Source: Paraprevotella clara YIT 11840
Lineage (GTDB): Bacteria; Bacteroidota; Bacteroidia; Bacteroidales; Bacteroidaceae
DNA length: 64,000 nucleotides
Assembly: GCF_000233955.1 (NCBI RefSeq)
Contig: NZ_JH376625.1
Location: forward strand, 1-64,000
Direction of reading: 5' to 3'
The notes beneath the pieces are model-generated. The model was not told the DNA's origin and searched no databases. It worked only from the letters and a program-made list of their open reading frames with translations. How positions within the stretch are numbered: position 1 is the stretch's first letter; each line of letters begins with the position of its first letter. The translations under genes were made by a program, and so were the position numbers. Below are positions 47,935-56,256 of this stretch, one piece after another.

Positions 47935-49320
47935 ATGGAAGACGAAAAATGGCAGGATAATTTTGCTCCTGAAGGAACAGAGCGTAGCCGTGAGGGCTAT
48001 AAGCCATTCGACAGTGAGAACAACAATCGGAGTTTAAATCGTACAGGACGTGAAGGCCGTGTCATGAGGCCGCGGATTCAGCGGGCTGAACGGGCTTATA
48101 CGGCCAATGGTGCCGATGGCGCACAGGAGGGACGACCTTTCCGGCCGTCTTACAACCGTGAAGATCGTGGTTTCGGTGGCGAACAGCGTAGTTACGGTAG
48201 TGGCCAGCGTCCTTATCGCAGCTATCAGCCCCGTCAGGATTATAATCGTGAGGGCGGATATGCCAACCGCGAAGGAGGCTATAACCGCGAGGGCGGTTTC
48301 CGTCCGAATAATGGAGGGTATCGTCGTGAAGGCGGATATGGTAATCGTGAAGGAGGTTATAACCGTGAGGGCGGCTTCCGTCCGAACAACGGTGGTTACC
48401 GTCGCGAAGGCGGTTACGGTAACCGTGAAGGAGGCTATCGCGACAATAATGGTGGCGGTTTCCGTCGTCCGCAAGGCGGCTATGGTAACAACCGTTTCGG
48501 TGGAGGCAGGCCGCAGCAGCGCCGTACCGGTAATTACGACCCCAATGCCAAATATAGCATGAAGAAACAGATTGAGTATAAAGAACTCAATGTGGATCCG
48601 GATGCTCCGATTCGTTTGAACAAGTTCTTGGCCAATGCCGGAGTTTGTTCCCGTCGTGAAGCGGACGAATTTATTACGGCAGGTGTAGTGAGTGTCAACG
48701 GGACGGTGGTTACAGAGTTGGGAACGAAGGTAAAACGTACGGATGAAGTGAAGTTCCACGAGCAGCCTGTGAGCATCGAGCGCAAGGTGTATGTCCTGCT
48801 GAACAAACCGAAAGATTACGTGACCACGAGCGACGATCCGCAAAACCGCAAGACCGTGATGGATTTGGTCAAGAACGTTTGTCGTGAACGTATTTATCCG
48901 GTGGGACGTCTTGACCGTAACACTACGGGTGTATTGTTGTTTACTAACGATGGGGAACTGGCTTCCAAGCTGACACATCCCAAATTCCTGAAAAAGAAAA
49001 TCTACCATGTGACGACCGACAAGAACGTAACGGCAGCCGATATGCGGCAGATAGCCGAGGGCATCACGTTGGAAGACGGGGAAATACGTGCAGACGCCAT
49101 CGACTATGCCAGTCCTACCGATAAGAAACAGGTTGGTATTGAAATTCATTCCGGTAAAAACCGTATTGTGCGCCGCATATTCGAAGCTTTAGGTTACCGT
49201 GTGGTGAAGCTCGACCGCGTGTTGTTTGCCGGGTTGACGAAAAAGAACGTCCGTCGAGGCGACTGGAGATTCCTGACAGAGCAGGAGGTCAACATGTTGC
49301 GCATGGGGGCGTTCGAATGA
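47935..49320 (+). CDS. rRNA pseudouridine synthase (RluB/RsuA type) with Gly/Arg-rich N-terminal arm
   Basis: The last ~250 residues form a complete RsuA/RluB-family enzyme. An S4 RNA-binding domain (I-R-L-N-K-F-L-A-N-A-G-V-C-S-R-R-E-A-D) is followed by the catalytic domain with Asp in P-V-G-R-L-D-R-N-T-T-G and the end motif G-K-N-R-I-V-R-R-I-F-E. It modifies a uridine in ribosomal RNA. The first ~200 residues are unlike a standard enzyme. They are disordered and rich in N, R, E, G and Y, with a 26-residue unit (N-R-E-G-G-Y and F-R-P-N-N-G-G-Y-R type) repeated nearly three times. Such arms bind RNA in other proteins. The gene is 15 bp before asnS. Confidence 0.9.
   Translation: MEDEKWQDNFAPEGTERSREGYKPFDSENNNRSLNRTGREGRVMRPRIQRAERAYTANGADGAQEGRPFRPSYNREDRGFGGEQRSYGSGQRPYRSYQPRQDYNREGGYANREGGYNREGGFRPNNGGYRREGGYGNREGGYNREGGFRPNNGGYRREGGYGNREGGYRDNNGGGFRRPQGGYGNNRFGGGRPQQRRTGNYDPNAKYSMKKQIEYKELNVDPDAPIRLNKFLANAGVCSRREADEFITAGVVSVNGTVVTELGTKVKRTDEVKFHEQPVSIERKVYVLLNKPKDYVTTSDDPQNRKTVMDLVKNVCRERIYPVGRLDRNTTGVLLFTNDGELASKLTHPKFLKKKIYHVTTDKNVTAADMRQIAEGITLEDGEIRADAIDYASPTDKKQVGIEIHSGKNRIVRRIFEALGYRVVKLDRVLFAGLTKKNVRRGDWRFLTEQEVNMLRMGAFE
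48247..48450 (+). repeat. 78-bp in-frame tandem repeat
   Basis: Copies begin at 48247, 48325 and 48403 (the last partial). The period is exactly 78 bp, or 26 codons. The copies differ mostly at silent positions, so the protein repeat is kept while the DNA has drifted. Confidence 0.85.
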
Positions 49321-49335
49321 TAGGATATCATAAAG

Positions 49336-50748
49336 ATGAAAAAAATGGAAACTATTCGTAGAATAAAGATTATAGATGTACTGAAACGTGAGGACTACGG
49401 TTCGGAGGTCAATGTAAAAGGTTGGGTGCGTACGCGCCGTGGCAGTAAATCTGTCCACTTTATCGCTTTGAATGACGGGTCGACGATTAATAATGTACAG
49501 GTAGTGGCCGATGCGGATAAGTTTGATGATGAACTGATTAAACTCATCACGACCGGGGCTTGCCTGAGTGTGACAGGTGAATTGGTGCAAAGTGTAGGTT
49601 CGGGACAAGCCGTGGAGATCCAGGCCCGTGCAATAGAGGTGTTGGGTACGTGCGGTTCGGATTATCCGATGCAGAAGAAAGGGCAGAGCATGGAATATAT
49701 GCGTACGCATGCCCACATGCGTTTGCGTACCAATACGTTCGGTGCGGTGTTCCGTATCCGTCATCACATGGCGATGGCCATCCATCGTTATTTCCATGAA
49801 CATGGCTTTTTCTATTTCCATACGCCGATTATTACGGGCAGCGATTGCGAAGGAGCCGGACAGATGTTTCAGGTGACTACGAAGAACCTCTATGACCTGA
49901 AGAAGGACGACGAAGGAAAGATAGACTATTCCGACGATTTCTTCGGCAAGACGACTTCGCTGACCGTATCCGGACAGTTGGAAGGAGAGTTGGGGGCCAC
50001 GGCTTTGGGTGCCATTTATACTTTCGGCCCTACGTTCCGTGCGGAGAACTCCAACACACCGCGCCATTTGGCTGAATTTTGGATGATCGAACCCGAAGTG
50101 GCTTTCAACGACATCCGTGACAATATGGATTTGGCAGAGGACTTCATCAAGTACTGCGTGCGTTGGGCTTTGGATAATTGCCAGGACGATTTGGCTTTCC
50201 TGAACAAGATGATCGACAAGACGTTGCTCGAACGTCTGAACTTCGTGGTGGAGAACGACTTTGTGCGTTTGCCCTACACGAAAGGTATCGAGATTCTGGA
50301 GGAAGCCGTGAAGAACGGCCGCAAGTTCGAATTCCCGATATATTGGGGAGCCGATTTGGCCAGCGAACATGAGCGTTACTTGGTGGAAGAGTATTTCAAG
50401 CGTCCCGTCATTCTGACGGATTATCCGAAGGAAATCAAGGCTTTCTACATGAAGATGAACGACGATGGGAAGACGGTGCGTGCCATGGACGTGTTGTTCC
50501 CGCAAATCGGCGAGATCATCGGTGGTTCCGAGCGTGAAGAGAACTATGACAAGTTGATGGCCCGTATCGAGGAGCTGAATATCCCGATGAAGGACATGTG
50601 GTGGTATCTCGACACCCGTCGTTTCGGAACATGTCCGCATAGTGGTTTCGGTTTGGGTTTCGAGCGTTTGATTTTGTTCGTCACCGGAATGCAGAACATC
50701 CGCGATGTCATTCCTTTCCCCCGTACCCCGAAGAACGCAGAGTTCTAA
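49336..50748 (+). CDS. asnS: Asparagine--tRNA ligase
   Basis: AsnS charges tRNA-Asn. The 470-residue class II enzyme has an OB-fold front (V-K-G-W-V-R-T-R-R near residue 27), the motif 2 region ([18 protein letters not shown]) and motif 3 (G-F-G-L-G-F-E-R-L). An alternative ATG lies three codons in. It follows the pseudouridine synthase gene by 15 bp. A very long perfect hairpin follows. Confidence 0.95.
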   Translation: MKKMETIRRIKIIDVLKREDYGSEVNVKGWVRTRRGSKSVHFIALNDGSTINNVQVVADADKFDDELIKLITTGACLSVTGELVQSVGSGQAVEIQARAIEVLGTCGSDYPMQKKGQSMEYMRTHAHMRLRTNTFGAVFRIRHHMAMAIHRYFHEHGFFYFHTPIITGSDCEGAGQMFQVTTKNLYDLKKDDEGKIDYSDDFFGKTTSLTVSGQLEGELGATALGAIYTFGPTFRAENSNTPRHLAEFWMIEPEVAFNDIRDNMDLAEDFIKYCVRWALDNCQDDLAFLNKMIDKTLLERLNFVVENDFVRLPYTKGIEILEEAVKNGRKFEFPIYWGADLASEHERYLVEEYFKRPVILTDYPKEIKAFYMKMNDDGKTVRAMDVLFPQIGEIIGGSEREENYDKLMARIEELNIPMKDMWWYLDTRRFGTCPHSGFGLGFERLILFVTGMQNIRDVIPFPRTPKNAEF

Positions 50749-50777
50749 ACCTGTTGCTCTCCTGCGTGGGAGACAGA

Positions 50778-50819
50778 TATAAGAGAAGGATGCCCGCTTG
50801 CGGGCATCCTTCTCTTATA
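50778..50819. terminator. Perfect 19-bp hairpin after asnS
   Basis: Bases 50778-50796 are an exact reverse complement of 50801-50819, with a CTTG loop. The 3' side is followed by AATCCC and only a few T, so it is either a terminator without a T tract or an RNA 3'-end stabiliser. Confidence 0.7.
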
Positions 50820-51001
50820 AATCCCTTTTGTTGGAAAATAGAAATTTTATAATCGTTTGTATTACAGTAACTTTAAAATTCCTTGAGATTGATTTTTCGT
50901 TTGGCTGAGAATGAAAGACAAATCTCAGGAGATTGATTTTGGGAAATGTGTTTTATAGATTTTTCTTAAAATGGGAACTGTGAAGAAGACTCTTCCGTTC
51001 G
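50820..51001. other. AT-rich intergenic stretch with a short direct repeat
   Basis: No gene is seen. GAGATTGATTTT occurs twice (50885-50896 and 50929-50940), and CTGAGA (50905-50910) pairs with TCTCAG (50923-50928) between them. These may be protein-binding sites next to the inverted-repeat element that begins at 51002. Confidence 0.4.
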
Positions 51002-51225
51002 TCTCTTACGAAGAGATAGATCGGACGCACCAAAATTACGAAAAAAAAGTAAAACTGTATTGTTTGTGATATATAAATCAGCTTCTTAAACTTCATTTTT
51101 AACTTTTTCGATAAAATCCGTGTTATGAATTTTGTTTCTAAAGTTTAATGATTGGCATAACCTGAATCTTTTGTGTATTTGAAAATCAGTTTAATAACGT
51201 ATTGAGTCTATCTCTTCGTAAGAGA
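51002..51225. promoter_or_regulatory. Candidate invertible promoter element flanked by 19-bp inverted repeats
   Basis: TCTCTTACGAAGAGATAGA (51002-51020) is an exact reverse complement of 51207-51225. The 186 bp between them contain promoter-like boxes in both directions. On the minus strand TAATTTTG (51038 to 51031) lies near the left repeat. On the plus strand TTG (51152-51154), 19 nt and TGTATTTG (51174-51181) lie near the right repeat. Repeat length and spacing are close to the known invertible capsule promoters of Bacteroides fragilis. It precedes a small ORF and a fimbrillin-like lipoprotein gene. No recombinase gene is in the window. Confidence 0.55.
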
Positions 51226-51281
51226 TAAAACAGATATCCTTAGGGCATTGGACGAAAAAAGTAATTTGATGTATTAATATA

Positions 51282-51449
51282 ATGGATAAAGAAATGGGAA
51301 AAAAGAATTTATTGCGGCATGGTTATGTAGTTCCGCAGTGTGACGTTCTCCGAATGGATTGTGAGGAATTGTTGTGTGGCAGTGAACAACGAGGAATGGC
51401 TGTTCATGAAGGTTTCGTGGAAGAAGATTATACGGATATTTGGAATTAA
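51282..51449 (+). CDS. Small 55-residue protein preceding a fimbrillin-like gene
   Basis: The frame starts at ATG 51282 and ends at TAA 51447-51449, 13 bp before the lipoprotein ATG. Its pattern resembles small proteins that Bacteroidales often encode just before fimbrillin-like and adhesin lipoproteins: K-K-N-L near the front, Y-V-V-P-Q-C-D-V-L-R-M, then E-E-L-L-C-G-S and an acidic tail ending Y-T-D-I-W-N. It has no signal peptide. It partly overlaps, in another frame, a spurious extension of the downstream ORF. The family resemblance is by pattern; function is unknown. Confidence 0.6.
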   Translation: MDKEMGKKNLLRHGYVVPQCDVLRMDCEELLCGSEQRGMAVHEGFVEEDYTDIWN

Positions 51450-51462
51450 AGAAATGGACGGA

Positions 51463-53622
51463 ATGAAAACTTCAAGGTTATTTCATGGGGTGGCTCTCTT
51501 GGCCATAGGGGTATTGGCTTCTTGCAGCCAAGATGAAGTTGTAGGAGGAAAAGAGGGCAGGCTGTCTGTTCCGTTGGTTTTTACGGCCGGAACTCCGAGT
51601 ACCCGTACGCAGTTGGTTAATGGAACCCAAGTTTATTGGACAAAGGGTGATGCCATAAGTGTGATGGACGAGGATATGGGAAAAAATTACAGGTTTTCTA
51701 CTGGGGGAAGCGGTATGCTTGTTACTTTTGAAGGGGAAGCTCCTGCAGTGGAAACCTACTATGCAGTTTATCCTTATACGGAAAAAGCTTTTTATATCCC
51801 GTATTATCAGACACTTTCTGCTCTTGCCCTTTCGGCAGACCAACAGGCGGTGGATGGAACATTCGCCACGGGGCTGAATATGTCATGGGCCACGGCGAAA
51901 AGTAGCGATATGGTTTTCCAATTTCATAATATTACGGCATTGGTCAAGTTTTCTTTAAGCGGTAAGTTGTTGCCGGGGATCGAGACCATAACCTTGACTG
52001 GCAACAGGGGAGAGGCTTTGGCCTATGGCGAATTTGAATGGAGCCTGAAAGATGATGCTTTAGGGGCGCGTACAGCTTCGCCCTCTTCTACCATTACGTT
52101 GCATGCACCTGAGGGCGGTTTCAAAACGGACGTAAACTATTATTTTACCATCGTGCCGGGTGTGGACGTTTTTCAGAAAGGTTTGGTTGTGACGTGCAAC
52201 GACAAGGACGGACATGCACTTATGACGAAATCCTCTGATAAGGCGATTGAAGTGAAATCCGGTAAAATACTCAATATCGGCTCCATTGAAGTGAATGGCG
52301 AACCGGAAGACGGATATGAAGTAGTGGATGGTACTTGGTGGGTGTACAATGCCAAGGGACTGAAGGCTTGGGCTGAACAGGCCAACGAGGGGAAGACTTA
52401 TTTGGATGTACGTCTGGTCAACGACATTGATTTGACAGGTGTGGAATGGGAGCCAGTAGGTAATATCGATAATCCTTATCTCGGCACGTTCGATGGAAAT
52501 GGCAAGACCATAACAGGATTGAAACTGAACTCTTCTGTACATTATGTAGGATTCTTCGGGGCTTTGGCCAAAGGTTCTGAAGTGAAAGGTCTTACTTTTA
52601 AGAATGCAGAGGCAATGGCCACGGACGACGCGTCGTATTGCGGCATTTTGGCAGGGAGTTGTTGTGGCTCGGTGACAGGCGTGAACCTTGATGGGGCGAA
52701 AGTAGGTGGTTATGCAATAGGCGGTTTGATAGGTTCATTGGGTTATGGATCTACTAACGGGGGAACATTGGAGGATGCGCGAATTACCGGAAAGCTTGAA
52801 CTGGACGGAAGGGTAGGGCAGGAAAAATCTGATAAGACAGCCGGAGGAGCGGTCGGTTCCGCCGTCTATTATTCCACTCGGATACGTAATGTGACGGTAG
52901 AGGCAGATTTCACATTTACCGGAGCTTCGGAACATACTTTTGAAAGGGTCGGTTTGTTAGTGGGCTATATGCACTTGTCCGATGTGGAGAATTGCCATGT
53001 GGTGCTCGTGAACGACGTGCAGGTAAATACGTGTAACCTTGGTGGAATTGTCGGTGAAATGGAACAGGTTTGTGGCATTACGGCTTCTTCCATTTCTGCT
53101 AAACAGAATTGGGCTGATTTGGCTTCCCTCTTTGCTGATGAGGTTTACCACACGGTGGGTGGTGTAGTAGGCAAATGTCGGTATAACAATACGGTTTCTG
53201 GATGCTATGTGGCTGGTGTCAGGCTTGTAAGTAATTCCGGAAGGTATAACACTATGGCCGGGATTGTGGCTGATTTGGATGAGATGGGCACGGTGAACAG
53301 TTGTTATTTCAATGGGATGATTTCCAAGAAAGAAAATTCTCTGGAGAACAGGTTGGGAGCCATCGTATCCAAGAAAACGAATCCGGCTACGTTTATAGAA
53401 TGTTATTGGTATTCGCCTACGGCGGGACTGAAGGACACCTATGACGGAAATGAAGCCGAGATTTCCGAGGCATCGCCGGAGTATTGGGTGAACTATGCGG
53501 AGAATATGAATAATGAGCTGGCCAAGCTTAACGTAGGTAAGGCATACGAGTATGTGGAGAATACGTTGGGGAACAAAGAGAACGTGCCTCTTGTGATACG
53601 TAAGAAAGTAGTGGAAGAGTAA
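51463..53622 (+). CDS. Fimbrillin-like surface lipoprotein with GLUG-type repeats
   Basis: From the ATG at 51463 (an ATG at 51454 is also possible) the protein has about 719 residues. A signal peptide ends in V-L-A-S-C at Cys21. The N-terminal half (about 30-280) has the fimbrillin-like pattern: P-L-V-F-T-A-G, then S-T-R-T-Q-L, W-T-K-G-D-A-I-S-V and the late S-G-K-I-L-N-I-G. The second half contains G-N-I-D-N-P-Y-L-G-T-F-D-G-N-G-K-T-I and several G-G-x-V-G-type units (G-L-I-G-S-L, G-I-V-G-E-M, G-V-V-G-K-C) typical of GLUG-like surface repeats. It should be an adhesin-like or pilus-related surface protein. The upstream inverted-repeat element suggests on-off control. Confidence 0.82.
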   Translation: MKTSRLFHGVALLAIGVLASCSQDEVVGGKEGRLSVPLVFTAGTPSTRTQLVNGTQVYWTKGDAISVMDEDMGKNYRFSTGGSGMLVTFEGEAPAVETYYAVYPYTEKAFYIPYYQTLSALALSADQQAVDGTFATGLNMSWATAKSSDMVFQFHNITALVKFSLSGKLLPGIETITLTGNRGEALAYGEFEWSLKDDALGARTASPSSTITLHAPEGGFKTDVNYYFTIVPGVDVFQKGLVVTCNDKDGHALMTKSSDKAIEVKSGKILNIGSIEVNGEPEDGYEVVDGTWWVYNAKGLKAWAEQANEGKTYLDVRLVNDIDLTGVEWEPVGNIDNPYLGTFDGNGKTITGLKLNSSVHYVGFFGALAKGSEVKGLTFKNAEAMATDDASYCGILAGSCCGSVTGVNLDGAKVGGYAIGGLIGSLGYGSTNGGTLEDARITGKLELDGRVGQEKSDKTAGGAVGSAVYYSTRIRNVTVEADFTFTGASEHTFERVGLLVGYMHLSDVENCHVVLVNDVQVNTCNLGGIVGEMEQVCGITASSISAKQNWADLASLFADEVYHTVGGVVGKCRYNNTVSGCYVAGVRLVSNSGRYNTMAGIVADLDEMGTVNSCYFNGMISKKENSLENRLGAIVSKKTNPATFIECYWYSPTAGLKDTYDGNEAEISEASPEYWVNYAENMNNELAKLNVGKAYEYVENTLGNKENVPLVIRKKVVEE

Positions 53623-53660
53623 TCGCGTGTTGATAGGTCTGCTTAAGGTCGTTGGATATG

Positions 53661-53695
53661 GAACGGGAAGTGTTTTTGTATGGCATTTCCCGTTC
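53661..53695 (+). terminator. Hairpin after the fimbrillin-like gene
   Basis: GAACGGGAAGTG (53661-53672) pairs with CATTTCCCGTTC (53684-53695), one G-U pair. There is no T tract after it, so it is a weak terminator or a 3'-end stabiliser. Confidence 0.55.
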
Positions 53696-53848
53696 TGTAT
53701 GTATATGTGCATATTGTAGATCTTGTCTATTTTTGTACCGTAACCATCCAAACCCCGTCGTGTTTTTCATTTGTACAAAAATTCCGCTTTTTGCAGTAAA
53801 CAAATGTCATGTTCAACCTGAATGAAAACAATATTCAATGAAAAGGAC

Positions 53849-53879
53849 TTTGTTGCAGTTTACAAAGCTCGTACCTTTG
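53849..53879 (+). promoter_or_regulatory. Promoter of the outer-membrane pair at 53.9-55.7 kb
   Basis: TTTG (53849-53852), a 19-nt spacer and TACCTTTG (53872-53879) match the consensus. The first ATG of the next gene lies at 53893. Confidence 0.8.
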
Positions 53880-53892
53880 CATCGTTTTAAAA

Positions 53893-54582
53893 ATGATGCA
53901 GATGAATAATAAACGGACTTTCGCCATTATTGTATTCGCGTTGGTTTGTGTCGGTACAACTTGTGCCCAATCTGAGGCAATAACGGTGTCTGAAACCCCA
54001 TCTCAGGAAAAGCAAAACATAGTATTTACCGGAGGGGCAATATTGGAAGGCAACTTATCCGGTTTTTTCCATTCCGGGATAAAAGATGGGAATAACGTCA
54101 TGAAGGCCGGATTCTCCCTTGGGGGATTTTTGAATCTGGGTGTTATACGGTCGTTTTCAGTACAAGGCGAGATGTTGTTCCATTATAAAAATTCCGAGTT
54201 TGAGCAAGGAAGCCAGTGTGGGGACTTGGTTTATTGGGGAGTAGAAATACCGGTCTATGCCATGTACCATTATACTTTTTCAAGGGGCGGTTGTCTGCAA
54301 GTCGGAATAGGCCCTTATACGGAGTTCGGTTTCGATGCAAAGTTCAAGCATGGAGGGAAGGAGGCAGACCTTTATGAAAAGGACGGGAGTACGGGGCTGG
54401 CGGCCTTTCAAGAGTCGAATAGCGGTTTTGGGGCAAAGGTCGGATATGAATTCGTGTCCGGTTTCCAAATTAACGCAAGTTATAAGGCCAGCATAAGCAA
54501 CCTGCTTGATGCCAACAGCAGCCAAGTTAAAATCCATCCCCATGCCATAAGCGTCGGAGTGGCTTACCGTTTTGGAAAATAG
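53893..54582 (+). CDS. Small outer-membrane beta-barrel protein (PorT/OmpW-like fold)
   Basis: The 229-residue protein has a signal peptide ending at C-A-Q. It then shows alternating hydrophobic strands and a final aromatic residue (V-A-Y-R-F-G-K), as in eight-stranded outer-membrane barrels. It contains no enzyme motif. In-frame ATGs at 53896 and 53902 are alternative starts. It lies 25 bp before a BamA-like gene and shares its promoter. A role as a small porin or accessory surface protein is an inference. Confidence 0.78.
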   Translation: MMQMNNKRTFAIIVFALVCVGTTCAQSEAITVSETPSQEKQNIVFTGGAILEGNLSGFFHSGIKDGNNVMKAGFSLGGFLNLGVIRSFSVQGEMLFHYKNSEFEQGSQCGDLVYWGVEIPVYAMYHYTFSRGGCLQVGIGPYTEFGFDAKFKHGGKEADLYEKDGSTGLAAFQESNSGFGAKVGYEFVSGFQINASYKASISNLLDANSSQVKIHPHAISVGVAYRFGK

Positions 54583-54607
54583 ATAACGCAATACTTTATA
54601 AAAAGCG

Positions 54608-55735
54608 ATGAAACAAAATCTGATTATAATAGTTCTGCTATTAGGCAGTGTGTCTTTGGCTTTTGCGCAAGAATCCGGAGGAAACAAGTTCAAGAAGTAT
54701 TGGAATAGTCTTGTGAACGGGAATGTGGACCGTACTTATGAGAAGAAAGTCGATATGAGTTATGCTGTGGCACCTTGCTATGCCCGTGAGGGAGGCGTGG
54801 GCATCGGTGGAGGTGCAACGGGATTATACCGTTTGGATCGCAGGGATTCCACCATGCAGCCGTCTGACTTCTCTGTGACAGGAAGTATGGCGGTAAAAGG
54901 CTTTTATGGAATAACTGTAAAGGGGAACAATAATTTTAAAGGGAATAGAACTCGTTTGTCTTACCTATTGCAGTTCCAAAACAAGAATTTGGATTTCTGG
55001 GGTATATCTTTTGATGCGTGCAGCTTGAATCCCATTTCGGCTTATAAGCGGCAGTTCGTGAAATGGGAGTCGGACTATGTGTACAAACTGGCCAAGGATT
55101 TCCATATAGGCGTGGCTCTTAATTTGAATTATACGAAAGCCTCAGATGTGATAAGTCCGTCTTATTTGGAGGGGCAGAAAAGCTCTTATTTCTTTACCGG
55201 AATCGGTGCTTCCATGTCGTATGACACCCGGGATTTCATATTGAACCCGAAGGAGGGAGTTTATTTCATGGTGAAAGAAGTCTATTATCCCGGCTTTGCA
55301 AGTTCGCATGGGAAAGACATATTTGCTACGACTTTGATTTTCGACTATTACCAAAGGGCGTGGAAGGGCTGTGTGTTTGCCCTTGATTTGTACGGTCAAT
55401 TCAACGGGAACGATGTGCCTTGGGCTTTGCGCGAGGAGCTTGGAGGCGGGTCGAGCCGTATGCGTGGATATTATGGAGGACGTTACATAGACAATAATCA
55501 AGTTGCCGTACAATTGGAACTTCGTCAGCATATTTACAGTCGTGTCGGATGTGTGGCTTGGGTCGGCGGCGGAACAGTCTTCCCGTCTTTTGATAGGTTG
55601 ATGGGTGAGAATATCCTACCCAATTATGGGGTGGGGGTGAGGTTGGAGTTCAAGCATAATGTGAATATCCGGTTGGATTACGGTTTCGGAAAAGAGACCG
55701 CAGGTTTTGTGTTCCAGTTTGCCGAAGCTTTTTGA
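54608..55735 (+). CDS. BamA/TamA-family outer-membrane protein without POTRA domains
   Basis: The 375-residue protein has a signal peptide ending at A-F-A-Q and a barrel of the Omp85/BamA surface-antigen type, with G-G-G-S-S-R-M-R-G-Y in the loop-6 position (the usual V-R-G-F or R-G-Y motif) and strand-like segments to the end. It is too short to have POTRA domains, so it is not BamA itself. Such short forms are common in Bacteroidetes and may secrete or insert one partner; the neighbouring small barrel is a candidate. It ends before a good hairpin terminator. Confidence 0.8.
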   Translation: MKQNLIIIVLLLGSVSLAFAQESGGNKFKKYWNSLVNGNVDRTYEKKVDMSYAVAPCYAREGGVGIGGGATGLYRLDRRDSTMQPSDFSVTGSMAVKGFYGITVKGNNNFKGNRTRLSYLLQFQNKNLDFWGISFDACSLNPISAYKRQFVKWESDYVYKLAKDFHIGVALNLNYTKASDVISPSYLEGQKSSYFFTGIGASMSYDTRDFILNPKEGVYFMVKEVYYPGFASSHGKDIFATTLIFDYYQRAWKGCVFALDLYGQFNGNDVPWALREELGGGSSRMRGYYGGRYIDNNQVAVQLELRQHIYSRVGCVAWVGGGTVFPSFDRLMGENILPNYGVGVRLEFKHNVNIRLDYGFGKETAGFVFQFAEAF

Positions 55736-55791
55736 TATCTTTTTATACTGGAATGAATTCATTCCGGTATGGTATTGAAATATTGTGGATG

Positions 55792-55829
55792 GCCCGTCAT
55801 TGACAGAGTGGGTGTCGATGGCGGGCTTT
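55792..55829 (+). terminator. Terminator after the BamA-like gene
   Basis: GCCCGTCATTGACA (55792-55805) pairs with TGTCGATGGCGGGC (55813-55826) with two G-U pairs, followed by TTT. A separate near-palindrome, ATACTGGAATG (55745-55755) with CATTCCGGTAT (55760-55770), lies just before it. Confidence 0.75.
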
Positions 55830-55923
55830 CTTGTCCGTTACGGATGTGCAGACCCACGTTTTCCGCTCTTTTCCTTTTGTAAAATCAGGTAAATGTAAGG
55901 GGATGGGAGATTCCGATAGGCTT

Positions 55924-56065
55924 CCGTTCGCTTCCGTCTCCTTCAGAAAAGTTTTTCCTTAAAAAGGTTCGCTTCTTTCATACTCTTTCTGTATCAATGC
56001 TTTAAGGTGAATGTTCTATCCTCGAAGTCTTCACCGAGGTTTCACCTCGGAAAAGGGGAAACGTG
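55924..56065 (-). repeat. Diverged dispersed intergenic repeat, copy B
   Basis: Reading the minus strand, this gap matches 12293-12410 on the plus strand, best over 55962-56012. It also contains CCGAGGT-GAA-ACCTCGG (complement of 56034-56050), a perfect 7-bp hairpin not kept in copy A. The rest of the gap (55830-55923 and 56066-56201) holds no gene that I can see. Confidence 0.7.
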
Positions 56066-56201
56066 TAGAACTTTCGCCAACGAGTCTGTATTTGGACAGA
56101 TATAATATAGTGTTAAAATAACAATAAAAATAGATTAAAAGATGTCGATAAAATACAAATTTTTGCCTGATTTGTTCAATATGAATAAAATATAAAAGGA
56201 A

Positions 56202-56209
56202 TAATTTTG
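56202..56209 (+). promoter_or_regulatory. -7 box before the surface-lipoprotein/SusCD operon
   Basis: TAATTTTG at 56202-56209 lies 48 nt before the ATG at 56257. The -33 element is not clear, as expected if an activator (such as an ECF sigma or hybrid two-component regulator) is needed. Confidence 0.5.
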
Positions 56210-56256
56210 CGTATTAGATAAAGAAAACACAAAAATCAACCTTAAAACAAACATTT

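Noticed and set aside
48247-48450. CRISPR-like array
   Set aside because: The repeat is an in-frame protein-coding tandem repeat of 78 bp without unique spacers or cas genes.
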